DNA from: an uncultured Bacteroidales bacterium
GTDB taxonomy: Bacteria > Bacteroidota > Bacteroidia > Bacteroidales > Paludibacteraceae
DNA: 64,000 nt
Direction: 5' to 3'
Assembly: GCA_900321005.1 (NCBI GenBank)
Contig: ONUF01000004.1
Span: 1 to 64,000, forward strand
The notes beneath the pieces are model-generated. The model had not been told where the DNA came from, made no database searches, and saw only the letters and a program-made list of their open reading frames with translations. This document shows positions 16,250-23,937 of the stretch, one piece after another (positions within the stretch are counted from its first letter, which is position 1; the number at the start of each line of letters is the position of its first letter). Made by a program: the position numbers and the translations under genes.

Positions 16250-16446
16250 AAGATTGTAATCCGTTCACAGGCATCGGGCAGTTCCTGTTTGCCTGTATCA
16301 TCACGGCGCTGGCTGTGATTATGTTGGCAGGGCAACTGTATATTGCAAAGCGGTGGTGTGACTACATGTGGCTCATGTTAGTCTTCATTGCGCTTGGTGT
16401 GTATGGATGCAGAGTATCATGGCAAGAATACAAGGAGGGCAAATAA
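16246..16446 (+). CDS. Small two-helix membrane protein
   Basis: 66 residues with two hydrophobic stretches at about 10-31 and 41-55 and a charged C-terminus (QEYKEGK). A purine-rich GGAGAGGAG ribosome binding site precedes the ATG. No family is recognised. Confidence 0.65.
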   Translation: MKDCNPFTGIGQFLFACIITALAVIMLAGQLYIAKRWCDYMWLMLVFIALGVYGCRVSWQEYKEGK

Positions 16447-16447
16447 T

Positions 16448-16627
16448 ATGAATGAGATTATCATTGGCGTCCAGAATTGGGGACGCGTATCGGACCAAGA
16501 TGTATTGCGAGTAGTCCGTGCGGCTATCAATAACTCCATCAAGTATGAGTCAGACCGCAAGTTAAACACGCATCATTACTGGCATGACCCGGACAAACGG
16601 GTCGAGTTACAAATCACTTTCAAATAG
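16448..16627 (+). CDS. Hypothetical protein
   Basis: 59 residues. The start is set at the ATG at 16448, just after the preceding stop codon, rather than at the longer frame inside the previous gene. It looks like a small soluble protein and has no recognised domain. Confidence 0.65.
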   Translation: MNEIIIGVQNWGRVSDQDVLRVVRAAINNSIKYESDRKLNTHHYWHDPDKRVELQITFK

Positions 16628-16635
16628 GAGGACTT

Positions 16636-16845
16636 ATGACTGTAGGCGAATTGATAAACTACTTGCAGACTAATTTCGCAGATGCTATGGACTGCGAGGT
16701 ACGCATAGCAGAGCATGGACGCGGTGATAAGATTGCCGCGCGACCGATGAGGTTTACGTTCAACTATGTGGGCGAAGACTTTGTGTCTATCTTCGTAAAG
16801 GACTCGCCTGCTTACAACCATTTTTGGAAAGGAGAAGAGCGATGA
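16636..16845 (+). CDS. Hypothetical protein
   Basis: 69 residues preceded by a good ribosome binding site (AGGAGG, 16627-16632). A short helix (MTVGELINYLQTNF) leads into a beta-rich part. Its stop overlaps the next ATG (ATGA). Confidence 0.7.
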   Translation: MTVGELINYLQTNFADAMDCEVRIAEHGRGDKIAARPMRFTFNYVGEDFVSIFVKDSPAYNHFWKGEER

Positions 16846-17159
16846 AATTCACGAAAGAAAATCTTAGCCAAGGTCTCACGCCTGAATATATCAGCGCATG
16901 TAAAAGCCTTGACATATGGTTGCGTCATAAATATGGCGGTGGTCCGTACTTAAAGGGAGCAATCAGCGAGTCGCGTAACTCCTATTGGTTTGAACCACCA
17001 ACGATAGATGGCTATCGCGGTTCATGGATATGGGCAGGTGTGAACAGAGGCGGTGAGTCCTTTGGTATACTTGCTTGGGGAAAGAATAAAACGTATTCAA
17101 TCAAAGCAAAAATCCCTTGCGACAAACTGCAATGGGAGATAGAAGAAGTGAATTATTAA
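16842..17159 (+). CDS. Hypothetical protein
   Basis: 105 residues from ATG 16842, which overlaps the preceding stop codon. Rich in Trp, Tyr and Gly in its middle (SYWFEPPTIDGYRGSWIW). No family recognised. Confidence 0.7.
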   Translation: MKFTKENLSQGLTPEYISACKSLDIWLRHKYGGGPYLKGAISESRNSYWFEPPTIDGYRGSWIWAGVNRGGESFGILAWGKNKTYSIKAKIPCDKLQWEIEEVNY

Positions 17160-17181
17160 CCGACCAAAAGAAAGGATTACT

Positions 17182-18237
17182 ATGGCAAAATGTTATGTGG
17201 GTACTTATGGTAAGTACAATGGTGGTAGTATCGACGGAGCATGGCTCGACCTCGATGCTTACGAGACTTACGCTGACTTTGTGAAGGCATGCAGAAGTCT
17301 GCACAAGAACGAGCATGACCCTGAGTTCATGATACAAGATTGGGAAGGACTTCCCGATGGCTTCCCCGCACAGGAATGGATAAGCGAAGACGAGTTCAAC
17401 GAAATCAAGTTATCTGAAGCGAGAGAGCAGACGGCTGACTTGCGTATCATCGACTACTCTGATAAGTGTATCGCAGTAGTCGGCGAGACGAGGGCTATCA
17501 AAGATAAGCTTGCAAAGATGGGCGGGCGATTTAATAGCAGACTCACTTGTGGTGCAGGTTGGGTATTCCCGAAGACCAAGTTGGATTTAGTCCAAGGCTT
17601 CATCAAGGGCAACCAAATACTGTTAGGTGTAGAACCCAAGCAGCAGAAAGACGAGGCACTTTGGGAGGAGTTCAAGCAGCGCGTCAGCAAGGCAGAGGGA
17701 GGTCGGCAGAACTGCATCGACAATCATCTGAAAGAAGCATCGGAGATTATGATGACCGACTGCGGTGTGATACTTGTCTTCGAGAAACCGCATGTGAACG
17801 CAGGCACGTTCTGGTTCCATGACGAGGGTCCGAACTATGAGTACTATCAGAAAGTAACCGCGACTGACAAGACCAAGATTGAGTACTTCATGCGCGAGAA
17901 CTTGGATGAGTACGATAGTCTCATCAAGGAAATGACCGAGCGTAAGAACCGCTATGGTGACCCGCTTGTGCCGGTCTTCTATGAGCATGAATGGTGTTCC
18001 GTTGGTCTGCTTGGATGGGGCAACTCTATCTACATGAAGCGTGAGCATGATGTTCAGGAGGACGAGCAAGACCCACGCACTCGCAAGCAAATCCATCGGA
18101 TGACCGAGAGCGATGCCAAGAAAGCACTCGCTATCTTGAAGAGTGAGCGTGCCAAGTTTGAGAAGAGACTGCAAGCCTATCTGAGGAGATACGGAGTGAG
18201 CAAGATTAGTTTCGGAACTTATTGGGCAGACCGATGA
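17182..18237 (+). CDS. ArdA-type antirestriction protein fused to a second domain
   Basis: 351 residues. The first 75 or so match the ArdA antirestriction family: CYVGTYGKYNGGSIDGAWLD, then EHDPEFMIQDWEGLPDGF and WISEDEF. ArdA proteins mimic B-form DNA and block type I restriction enzymes. The segment at about 90-145 is a separate small domain with GGRFNSRL and GWVFPK, a pattern also found in other phage and plasmid proteins. The remaining 200 residues, helical at the end, are unknown. Canonical ArdA is only about 165-180 residues and has three domains, so this is an ArdA N-domain fusion rather than a complete ArdA. It probably protects incoming phage DNA. Confidence 0.7.
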   Translation: MAKCYVGTYGKYNGGSIDGAWLDLDAYETYADFVKACRSLHKNEHDPEFMIQDWEGLPDGFPAQEWISEDEFNEIKLSEAREQTADLRIIDYSDKCIAVVGETRAIKDKLAKMGGRFNSRLTCGAGWVFPKTKLDLVQGFIKGNQILLGVEPKQQKDEALWEEFKQRVSKAEGGRQNCIDNHLKEASEIMMTDCGVILVFEKPHVNAGTFWFHDEGPNYEYYQKVTATDKTKIEYFMRENLDEYDSLIKEMTERKNRYGDPLVPVFYEHEWCSVGLLGWGNSIYMKREHDVQEDEQDPRTRKQIHRMTESDAKKALAILKSERAKFEKRLQAYLRRYGVSKISFGTYWADR

Positions 18238-18440
18238 AACGCCGGAAACCCGATGGCATGAGTCTCGAAGACATGCGCAAGCAATTACACATGCACGAAG
18301 AGGCTCTTGCCGATGCCAAAGAACGGCTTGCGAATAGCAAGGCGTGGAAAGACTGCTTCATATATAAGGGAGTGGTCAAGTACCATGAGTTCCGTATAGA
18401 AAACTATCGTGAAATGATTAAAAAGGAGGAGCAATTATGA
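18234..18440 (+). CDS. Small coiled-coil protein
   Basis: 68 residues from ATG 18234, overlapping the stop of the ArdA fusion (ATGA). Highly charged and mostly helical, with heptad-like spacing over about residues 10-60. No function recognised. Confidence 0.65.
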   Translation: MKRRKPDGMSLEDMRKQLHMHEEALADAKERLANSKAWKDCFIYKGVVKYHEFRIENYREMIKKEEQL

Positions 18441-19069
18441 CTCGCAGATTTATTGAAGCCGCAGCTGAAGAGGCAGGATGGAACGTGACGTTCAGACAGA
18501 AAGAACGTAGTCCATATAACAGAGGCAAGTCCTATTGCAAATGGTACGTGTGCTTCACAACGGACACCGCTTGCAATCAAGATGTTTGCTATGAGTATGA
18601 GGTTAAGACACTCCAAGATATACCAGACCAAGTGTACGAGACGTGGCAGAACTACGACCCCGAAGAAGAAGCAATGCTTTGGTTCAAAAGACGCGGTGCG
18701 CCCGGACTACGTGATTTGCTCAATGACATGGACGAGGTGGATGAGAAACTGGAAGACCTGTATAAGACGCTCTCCAGCATCCACCTTGTGAAAGAGCACA
18801 AGACTTTTGCCGAGCAGGCAGGAGCACTACGCCATGAGTGTCTGATGGAACTTACCTCTATCAGCCATCGTGCAGTTCCGAGCAAGTTAGGCTATGACGC
18901 AAAGGGCTTTTCCAATCCTGATAAGTGCTCACTATACGAGGAGATTATCTTCCTCGATAACGAGTGGACTTTGGTAGATGGCAATGGCAACCTCTATGCA
19001 GATTGTTGTGTGCCGTTGGAAGAGTTCTGCGAAATGGTAGATGCTATTAAGAAACAAACGGAGGGGTAG
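18437..19069 (+). CDS. Hypothetical protein
   Basis: 210 residues, ATG 18437 overlapping the previous stop; AGGAGGAG ribosome binding site at 18424-18431. It has an acidic, helical middle section (about 75-140), scattered cysteines and no known domain. Confidence 0.7.
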   Translation: MTRRFIEAAAEEAGWNVTFRQKERSPYNRGKSYCKWYVCFTTDTACNQDVCYEYEVKTLQDIPDQVYETWQNYDPEEEAMLWFKRRGAPGLRDLLNDMDEVDEKLEDLYKTLSSIHLVKEHKTFAEQAGALRHECLMELTSISHRAVPSKLGYDAKGFSNPDKCSLYEEIIFLDNEWTLVDGNGNLYADCCVPLEEFCEMVDAIKKQTEG

Positions 19070-19071
19070 TC

Positions 19072-19305
19072 ATGTATTATGAAACCTGTTGTAGCAATAC
19101 AACTATCGACAACTGGAATCGTCTCATGGCAGGTGCGAGGAAGGCGAGTTATAAACGGCTCGTCTCTCGCATCAAACGTGAGTTGCCGGAACTCTATCGC
19201 GCTCTTTGTTTGGACTTTCCAAACCCATACGACAATCAAACGATGCAGACCAAGACGCATTACATCTTGGTACATTCTGCCATCGAGTATTTTATCCATA
19301 AATAG
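19072..19305 (+). CDS. Hypothetical protein
   Basis: 77 residues, starting 2 bases after the previous stop. Mostly helical, Arg-rich middle (KRLVSRIKRELPELYRAL). Not recognised. Confidence 0.65.
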   Translation: MYYETCCSNTTIDNWNRLMAGARKASYKRLVSRIKRELPELYRALCLDFPNPYDNQTMQTKTHYILVHSAIEYFIHK

Positions 19306-19317
19306 GAGGACAAAACT

Positions 19318-19632
19318 ATGCCACAAATGAAGAGACTAATCGAATTGGAACGCTATCATGTGTTCCGTTTTGCCGGAGAAGAAAGACTCCGACTGCTCAA
19401 CGAGAACCACATCAGCGAAGATGACCCGCAGCGCATTCAGTTTGAGTACCATACCATTTACAAAGATGGTCGCACCAACCTGAACGGAGTGTGCCGGTGC
19501 AACAGACTATTCGCGGAGACGCAGATGGTCGTGGACCTCGGAGACTTCTATGATTGGATGAAAGAGAACCATCCAATCCGCTACAAGCGAGAGAACTGGG
19601 AGGAATCAAGACCAAAAAGAAAGGAGGAATAA
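19318..19632 (+). CDS. Hypothetical protein
   Basis: 104 residues with an AGGAGGACAA site just upstream. Charged and soluble, with a conserved-looking middle DPQRIQFEYHTIYKDGR. Not recognised. Confidence 0.7.
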   Translation: MPQMKRLIELERYHVFRFAGEERLRLLNENHISEDDPQRIQFEYHTIYKDGRTNLNGVCRCNRLFAETQMVVDLGDFYDWMKENHPIRYKRENWEESRPKRKEE

Positions 19633-19634
19633 TT

Positions 19635-19907
19635 ATGTACCCAATCATCATCAATTTAGACGGCGGCTGTGCGCATGAGAACCGCCAACCTATTCTTACC
19701 TTGAAAGGTAATGTAGTATCGGCAACTGCCGACAGTATCAAACGTCTGCTTGACAAGAACCGCAAGGCTATCAACAAGTGGCTATTGTTTGGACGTGCTC
19801 AAATGCAAGCCTGCTTCGAGAAAACAGGAGAAGTTATTGCGACAGGATGGTATGACTACAATGCTTTCTCTGGGCATGGAGAGTATCAATTTGAAATGGA
19901 GAGATAA
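19635..19907 (+). CDS. Hypothetical protein
   Basis: 90 residues from ATG 19635, placed by the AAGGAGGAAT ribosome binding site at 19621-19630. The frame extends upstream, but that part overlaps the previous gene. No domain seen. Confidence 0.7.
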   Translation: MYPIIINLDGGCAHENRQPILTLKGNVVSATADSIKRLLDKNRKAINKWLLFGRAQMQACFEKTGEVIATGWYDYNAFSGHGEYQFEMER

Positions 19908-19909
19908 CT

Positions 19910-20215
19910 ATGGAACGAGACACCGAACAAACGGCTGTTATCTTCAGGCGAGAAAGGCAGTTCGGCAGACCGATTGTTGCTCTCTTCCCTTATATATCAT
20001 ACAAGCCGGAGCATCGCGCGAGATACGAATATCGCGTGCTTGCATACACTCATTACGGTCAGCATCATGAAGTGGACTATGATTGTCAGATGGCATTCTC
20101 CACTCCTGTATGTCCGGAGGAATATGAGCCTCTGAAAAGAGAATTAGAACAACTATTCGGCTACAATCTGCGAGTAATTAGCAGAGCGTGCCGAAGAAAA
20201 ATGTATCAGTTATGA
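19910..20215 (+). CDS. Hypothetical protein
   Basis: 101 residues, basic at both ends, rich in Tyr and Arg. It starts 2 bases after the previous stop and its own stop overlaps the next ATG. Not recognised. Confidence 0.65.
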   Translation: MERDTEQTAVIFRRERQFGRPIVALFPYISYKPEHRARYEYRVLAYTHYGQHHEVDYDCQMAFSTPVCPEEYEPLKRELEQLFGYNLRVISRACRRKMYQL

Positions 20216-20694
20216 GTTACTTTATCGCATCGAGTATCGTGCTCGCTAAAAACGAAATCAGATTGACCGGAGGAGACAACAATGTCGTGCCTCGCAACAC
20301 GCATCATCTGAGTTTTCCGAAGACTCCGCAAGAGTGGCGTTTGTTTGTCAAGCAGGACATGCTTGGTGGTTGTATCAGACCACAGTCATCCGCTAACGAT
20401 TACTTTTGGTGGTGGATTTTGCAACTCCCATGCTGGAAAGGCTTGGAATATGACGAGATAACAGACGAGCAATGCTACTCGATTGCAATGATGATACAAT
20501 GCGAGTGGGATATGCGCCCGCGTCGTCAGGGTTATGCAATTCAATTCGCTGCCGGTTCGTATCTAAAGTATAACAAGGGGTGTTTCTATACCTCCAAAGT
20601 ACCTGTCAATATGTCATTGTACAAAGCGACATATGTGCTTGGTGAATACAGAAAGCACTTCAAAGGTATGGATGCACACATTATCAAACTCTAA
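20212..20694 (+). CDS. Hypothetical protein
   Basis: 160 residues from ATG 20212 (ATGA overlap with the previous stop). Contains a Trp-rich patch (DYFWWWILQLPCW) and several aromatic clusters. No family recognised. Confidence 0.65.
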   Translation: MSYFIASSIVLAKNEIRLTGGDNNVVPRNTHHLSFPKTPQEWRLFVKQDMLGGCIRPQSSANDYFWWWILQLPCWKGLEYDEITDEQCYSIAMMIQCEWDMRPRRQGYAIQFAAGSYLKYNKGCFYTSKVPVNMSLYKATYVLGEYRKHFKGMDAHIIKL

Positions 20695-20699
20695 TCGCT

Positions 20700-20972
20700 A
20701 TGGCAAGACCTATCTACAAAGGCATAGACGACGATGGTATGCCTACATTCACACCGCAGAAATATATCTATGCGATGTGCGATGTTCAGTTCAAAGACGG
20801 GACATGCTGCGAGAACTATATTATCAAACTCTCGACCGACTATAATGAGGATGAGGATGATAAGATATTCTTCTATTGCGAAGACTACGAGTCTTTCCTG
20901 TCGCTCTGTAAAGAGGAGTTCCGCGAGGACTTCCGAGTATTAACTATCCATGATTTATGTGAAACGATATGA
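20700..20972 (+). CDS. Acidic hypothetical protein
   Basis: 90 residues with a strongly acidic run (NEDEDDK near 49-55). Its stop overlaps the next ATG. Such acidic small phage proteins are sometimes DNA mimics, but nothing here proves that. Confidence 0.65.
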   Translation: MARPIYKGIDDDGMPTFTPQKYIYAMCDVQFKDGTCCENYIIKLSTDYNEDEDDKIFFYCEDYESFLSLCKEEFREDFRVLTIHDLCETI

Positions 20973-21172
20973 AACACGCAGTCATAAACATCAACTTGCG
21001 CGTCCAGTTTAACTACGATGAGACGCGCCATGATATGAAAGAGGCAAGCGAGTACGCTAAAGACCTCGCCATCAATCCCAACTATAACACCGTTGAAGAG
21101 GGCGTGCAACTCACAGACCACGAGATTTCTGATGTGGATGTGGACGACCCTCAACAATACATGCCACACTAA
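20969..21172 (+). CDS. Hypothetical protein
   Basis: 67 residues, ATG 20969 overlapping the previous stop. Acidic C-terminus (SDVDVDDPQQ). Not recognised. Confidence 0.6.
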   Translation: MKHAVININLRVQFNYDETRHDMKEASEYAKDLAINPNYNTVEEGVQLTDHEISDVDVDDPQQYMPH

Positions 21173-21185
21173 AGGAGGATGTCGT

Positions 21186-21638
21186 ATGAAAATCTACATC
21201 GCTGGCTCGTTCGCAACAGAACACGAGCGCACCACACTGGAGCACATGATAGAACTCGCTCGTTCAAAGTACCCCATTGACGGTTTCTTTGTTCCGATGG
21301 AGCATTGTGTTCAGTTCGACCACAAGAACGAGGACGGAACATGGTATCTGTCTAATCCGGCATGGGCACAAGAGGTATTCAATACCGACATAACTGCTAT
21401 GCGAAACGCAGACCATGTAATCGCTATGTATACAGGGCATCGAAGCACAACAGGAACGGCATGGGAGTTGGGATTTGCACATGCTATCGGTATTCCTATC
21501 ACGCTGTACATCCCTGCTTGGGCGAAGAAAAATGACTTTTCCCTGATGGTTCTCAACTCCGCAAGCAATTGGATGGATGAAAAGGGAGAGGTGCATCCTG
21601 TCTCTTTCGACTGGCTCAATCAATTCAATCAAAAGTAA
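21186..21638 (+). CDS. Nucleoside 2-deoxyribosyltransferase-like protein
   Basis: 150 residues from ATG 21186, placed by AAAGGAGGA at 21172-21180. Family features are the N-terminal strand MKIYIAGSF, the middle helix DITAMRNADHVIAMY and the active-site motif GTAWELGFAHA, where Glu94 would be the nucleophile. The family moves deoxyribose between bases in nucleotide salvage, and related phage proteins remove or remodel host nucleotides. The length is normal for the family. It could alternatively be one of the non-catalytic Rossmann-like relatives. Confidence 0.75.
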   Translation: MKIYIAGSFATEHERTTLEHMIELARSKYPIDGFFVPMEHCVQFDHKNEDGTWYLSNPAWAQEVFNTDITAMRNADHVIAMYTGHRSTTGTAWELGFAHAIGIPITLYIPAWAKKNDFSLMVLNSASNWMDEKGEVHPVSFDWLNQFNQK

Positions 21639-21645
21639 TACGCTT

Positions 21646-21786
21646 ATGGCAAAATGTATCAACGGCTGTCCGCCAGGCACAGACATGCGGACATGTAAAA
21701 GTATGGAGGCTGGTGACTGTCCCTTCCTACTGAAGAGAGGCAGCGACCTGCTCATCGGAAACAGACAACAGGAATTGTTCAACTAA
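21646..21786 (+). CDS. Small cysteine-containing protein
   Basis: 46 residues from ATG 21646. Four cysteines arranged C-x3-C-x8-C-x7-C (CINGC...TC...DC) could bind a metal. No family recognised. Confidence 0.55.
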   Translation: MAKCINGCPPGTDMRTCKSMEAGDCPFLLKRGSDLLIGNRQQELFN

Positions 21787-21798
21787 ACCATCGAGACC

Positions 21799-22059
21799 AT
21801 GACACTAATAGCGTGGATAGATTATTGCAGAGGCAACAAGACTACTGCAAATACAGAGAGCGAGCACCAGCCATGCGAGCAAGGTAATTGCAATCCATAT
21901 TCATGCACGGCGTTCTGCGATGGCTTTGGCATCACCTGTTCGGGAGCGGAGTGCGGATATTATTTCGCGCCGGACCCATTGACACAACGAGAAAAGTTTG
22001 CGGATATGATTAGTCGTGTCGGCAAGCCGAACTTTATTCAACAATCATTGTTTAATTAA
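21799..22059 (+). CDS. Small cysteine-rich protein
   Basis: 86 residues with eight cysteines, most of them between residues 26 and 52 (CEQGNCNPYSCTAFC, then CSGAEC), suggesting one or two zinc sites. It follows another Cys-containing small gene by 12 bases. Function unknown. Confidence 0.6.
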   Translation: MTLIAWIDYCRGNKTTANTESEHQPCEQGNCNPYSCTAFCDGFGITCSGAECGYYFAPDPLTQREKFADMISRVGKPNFIQQSLFN

Positions 22060-22071
22060 AACTATACACAT

Positions 22072-22539
22072 ATGAAAATCGTAATTGATGGCGTTGAGTA
22101 TATCGCCATGCCAGCAGGCAAGAACTTTATGAAGTACGGAGCACGTGAAATCTCACGCAGATACAACGAGTGCCCCAAGTTCTTTGATGCTATATTGCAG
22201 CGAGGCTTCTCGTACTTTGAGCGCGATGAGGAAAGCGCCTTTTCTATGTGGGCTACGGACGATGGCGTTGTCTATCTTGCACACGACATCGACCTTATAT
22301 CTGAATGGAAACCAGAGGAGCGTCACTTCTTCGAGTACCGCTATAAGGATATTCGCGGCTGGAACTTGCCGGAGTTCACCGAACACCTTGAAGAGTCACA
22401 TTGCATCTATCAGTACAATGCTGCTTCGGCAACCGCTCTGTTGCTCCAGCACGGTCCTGCATATACCTATGCGCAACTGAATGTGACCGGCAATCTGAGA
22501 CCGGAAGAGGTTGTCGAGCACCAAGTAATTATTCAATAA
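22072..22539 (+). CDS. Hypothetical protein
   Basis: 155 residues, preceded by TATACACAT without a clear Shine-Dalgarno site. Mixed alpha/beta composition. No domain recognised. Confidence 0.7.
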   Translation: MKIVIDGVEYIAMPAGKNFMKYGAREISRRYNECPKFFDAILQRGFSYFERDEESAFSMWATDDGVVYLAHDIDLISEWKPEERHFFEYRYKDIRGWNLPEFTEHLEESHCIYQYNAASATALLLQHGPAYTYAQLNVTGNLRPEEVVEHQVIIQ

Positions 22540-22561
22540 CCCAATAAAGAAAGGAGACACT

Positions 22562-22864
22562 ATGGTCTATCATTCGTACAAAGCTGTCGGGCGTGATTTT
22601 GATTACGCCAAAAAGGAAATCACGAGAGCAAAAGAGTCTGCCATCGCATACCTCAAAGAGGTAGTTGGTGATGTAGGTACGGTCGGGATTATGCTTGACG
22701 GCAAACCAGCCTTGCTTGCTCGGCACAAAGAGGATGCTGTAATCTATCCTACCATCGGCAAAGAGACTGTTGTTAATACAGAGAACTTTGGCGTGGAGCA
22801 ACTTATGGAAATCTGCAAGCAGGTGAATGACATGAAAATCGTGGAAGAGTATGAGCCCGCATGA
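22562..22864 (+). CDS. Hypothetical protein
   Basis: 100 residues with a GAAAGGAGA ribosome binding site. Helix-rich N-terminus (DYAKKEITRAKESAIAYLKE). The next gene starts inside its 3' end. Not recognised. Confidence 0.65.
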   Translation: MVYHSYKAVGRDFDYAKKEITRAKESAIAYLKEVVGDVGTVGIMLDGKPALLARHKEDAVIYPTIGKETVVNTENFGVEQLMEICKQVNDMKIVEEYEPA

Positions 22865-23018
22865 CCAAGCATTGGTTGACCAAGCCTACGCAATCACTAA
22901 TCCTATCGACTGGTATCTTGTGCCGGACGAGAACCTTGCAGAGTCAGAAGAGGCTCGTCAGATACTACACCGACGAAGCACCTATCTCTATCATCGAGAA
23001 GAGGGGGACGACATTTAG
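22851..23018 (+). CDS. Small acidic ORF, 55 residues
   Basis: ATG 22851 to TAG 23016-23018. It overlaps the previous gene by 14 bases and ends inside the terminator stem. The product (MSPHDQALVDQAYAITNPID, ending REEGDDI) has a normal protein composition. It is more credible than the competing frame starting at 22861, which is rich in Ser, Thr, Arg and Leu. Function unknown. Confidence 0.55.
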   Translation: MSPHDQALVDQAYAITNPIDWYLVPDENLAESEEARQILHRRSTYLYHREEGDDI

Positions 23019-23036
23019 TCGCTCCCCTCTTTTGTA
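23001..23036. terminator. Terminator at the end of the early plus-strand block
   Basis: GAGGGGGACGAC and GTCGCTCCCCTC form a long, slightly imperfect stem around ATTTA, followed by TTTTG. It ends the run of early genes before the convergent gene at 23068. Confidence 0.65.
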
Positions 23037-23067
23037 TCACCATTAACAATCACGAATATGAGAACTA

Positions 23068-23547
23068 CTATTCGACTTCCCACACGCTGGGTAATACCAT
23101 CCTATCTTCAAATATGTTCCATCCTTTCCGGTTAAGAACTTCGCGCACGACCTCCTTGTTTGGCAGGTCTCCTCGTTTGATAGCACGACACACCATTTCA
23201 AGATTGAGGTCGCGCATCCTCTCTTCGTGCTCTACCATTTTGATTAGCGTCACCTCGTTATAGAACTTGCCATGATGGTCTCTCACTATGGCAGGCAAAA
23301 TGTATTGGTTACGCACCTTCCGTATTGCTCTCGGCAACTTAATCGCACGGCTACTTGATAGTGATTGCAAAGCATCCATGCGATTTTGAAGGCGCTCCAA
23401 TATCTCTTCTTTACGATGCTCTCCTACCTCTCCTCGTGATAGGTGGTGGCGCAGTCCTACCAAGCGCTGACGGCTCATCTGCATCAGTTCAGCATACTCG
23501 CTATGCCGTGTCAGCCAATCCAAAATTTCATCACTTGTTCCAATCAT
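23068..23547 (-). CDS. Putative regulator transcribed against the early genes
   Basis: 159 residues, basic and almost entirely helical (RQRLVGLRHHLSRGEVGEHR). No classical HTH signature stands out, and I do not recognise the family. It is the only minus-strand gene between 13.7 and 35 kb. It has its own strong promoter and sits divergently to a small HTH gene with a palindrome between them, the usual layout of a lysogeny switch. A repressor-like role is inferred from this position. Confidence 0.6.
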   Translation of the reverse strand: MIGTSDEILDWLTRHSEYAELMQMSRQRLVGLRHHLSRGEVGEHRKEEILERLQNRMDALQSLSSSRAIKLPRAIRKVRNQYILPAIVRDHHGKFYNEVTLIKMVEHEERMRDLNLEMVCRAIKRGDLPNKEVVREVLNRKGWNIFEDRMVLPSVWEVE

Positions 23548-23598
23548 ATCGTATGAAAACGCTCAATAAAAGTCCGACAAAAAAGTATATATATGCAG

Positions 23599-23614
23599 GT
23601 CTTTTTTAAAAGAC
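23599..23614. promoter_or_regulatory. Operator-like palindrome in the divergent intergenic region
   Basis: GTCTTTT-TT-AAAAGAC is perfect, with 7-base arms. It lies 4 bases beyond the -7 box of the minus-strand promoter, over the expected start of transcription, so a bound protein would block that promoter. Confidence 0.5.
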
Positions 23615-23618
23615 GCTG

Positions 23619-23650
23619 CAAAGTTACAACTTTTTTTTCAAATAACCAAA
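23619..23650 (-). promoter_or_regulatory. Promoter of the minus-strand regulator gene
   Basis: On the minus strand TTTG (23647-23650), 20 bases, TAACTTTG (23619-23626). The -33 box touches the start codon of the plus-strand HTH gene, so the two genes cannot be read independently at full rate. Confidence 0.7.
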
Positions 23651-23925
23651 TGGCAGTCACAGTTATTCAACTAACGGAAGAGCGTTATCGCGAAAATTTG
23701 ACACAAGCAGCACAACTTGGAGCACATCAAGCGCTTCGGATGGCTGGCTTACCAGTGCGTGAGTATTACACTCGCACTGAGATGCAGCAACGGTATGGAC
23801 GTGGAAAGATAGACCGACTTATCAAGGCCGGTCGCCTTACGCCACATCGTTTACCAGAGCATGATAACGACACCAATCAGCGCGTCGTCTATTCGGAAAC
23901 AGAATTTTTATCACAAATCATTTAA
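23650..23925 (+). CDS. Small helix-turn-helix protein (excisionase/MerR-like)
   Basis: 91 residues from ATG 23650; the open frame reaches back to 23593 but that part lies in the promoter region. The C-terminal half, YYTRTEMQQRYGRGKIDRLI then GRLTPHRL and VVYSETEFLSQ, has the pattern of short winged-helix excisionase-type proteins. Divergent from the putative regulator and directly upstream of the recombination genes, it may be a Cro- or Xis-like factor. The function is inferred. Confidence 0.6.
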   Translation: MAVTVIQLTEERYRENLTQAAQLGAHQALRMAGLPVREYYTRTEMQQRYGRGKIDRLIKAGRLTPHRLPEHDNDTNQRVVYSETEFLSQII

Positions 23926-23937
23926 TCATTTTTGCTT

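Noticed and set aside
22861..23046. Frame of 61 residues on the plus strand
   Set aside because: The alternative frame from 22851 has a better protein composition and ends in the terminator as expected.
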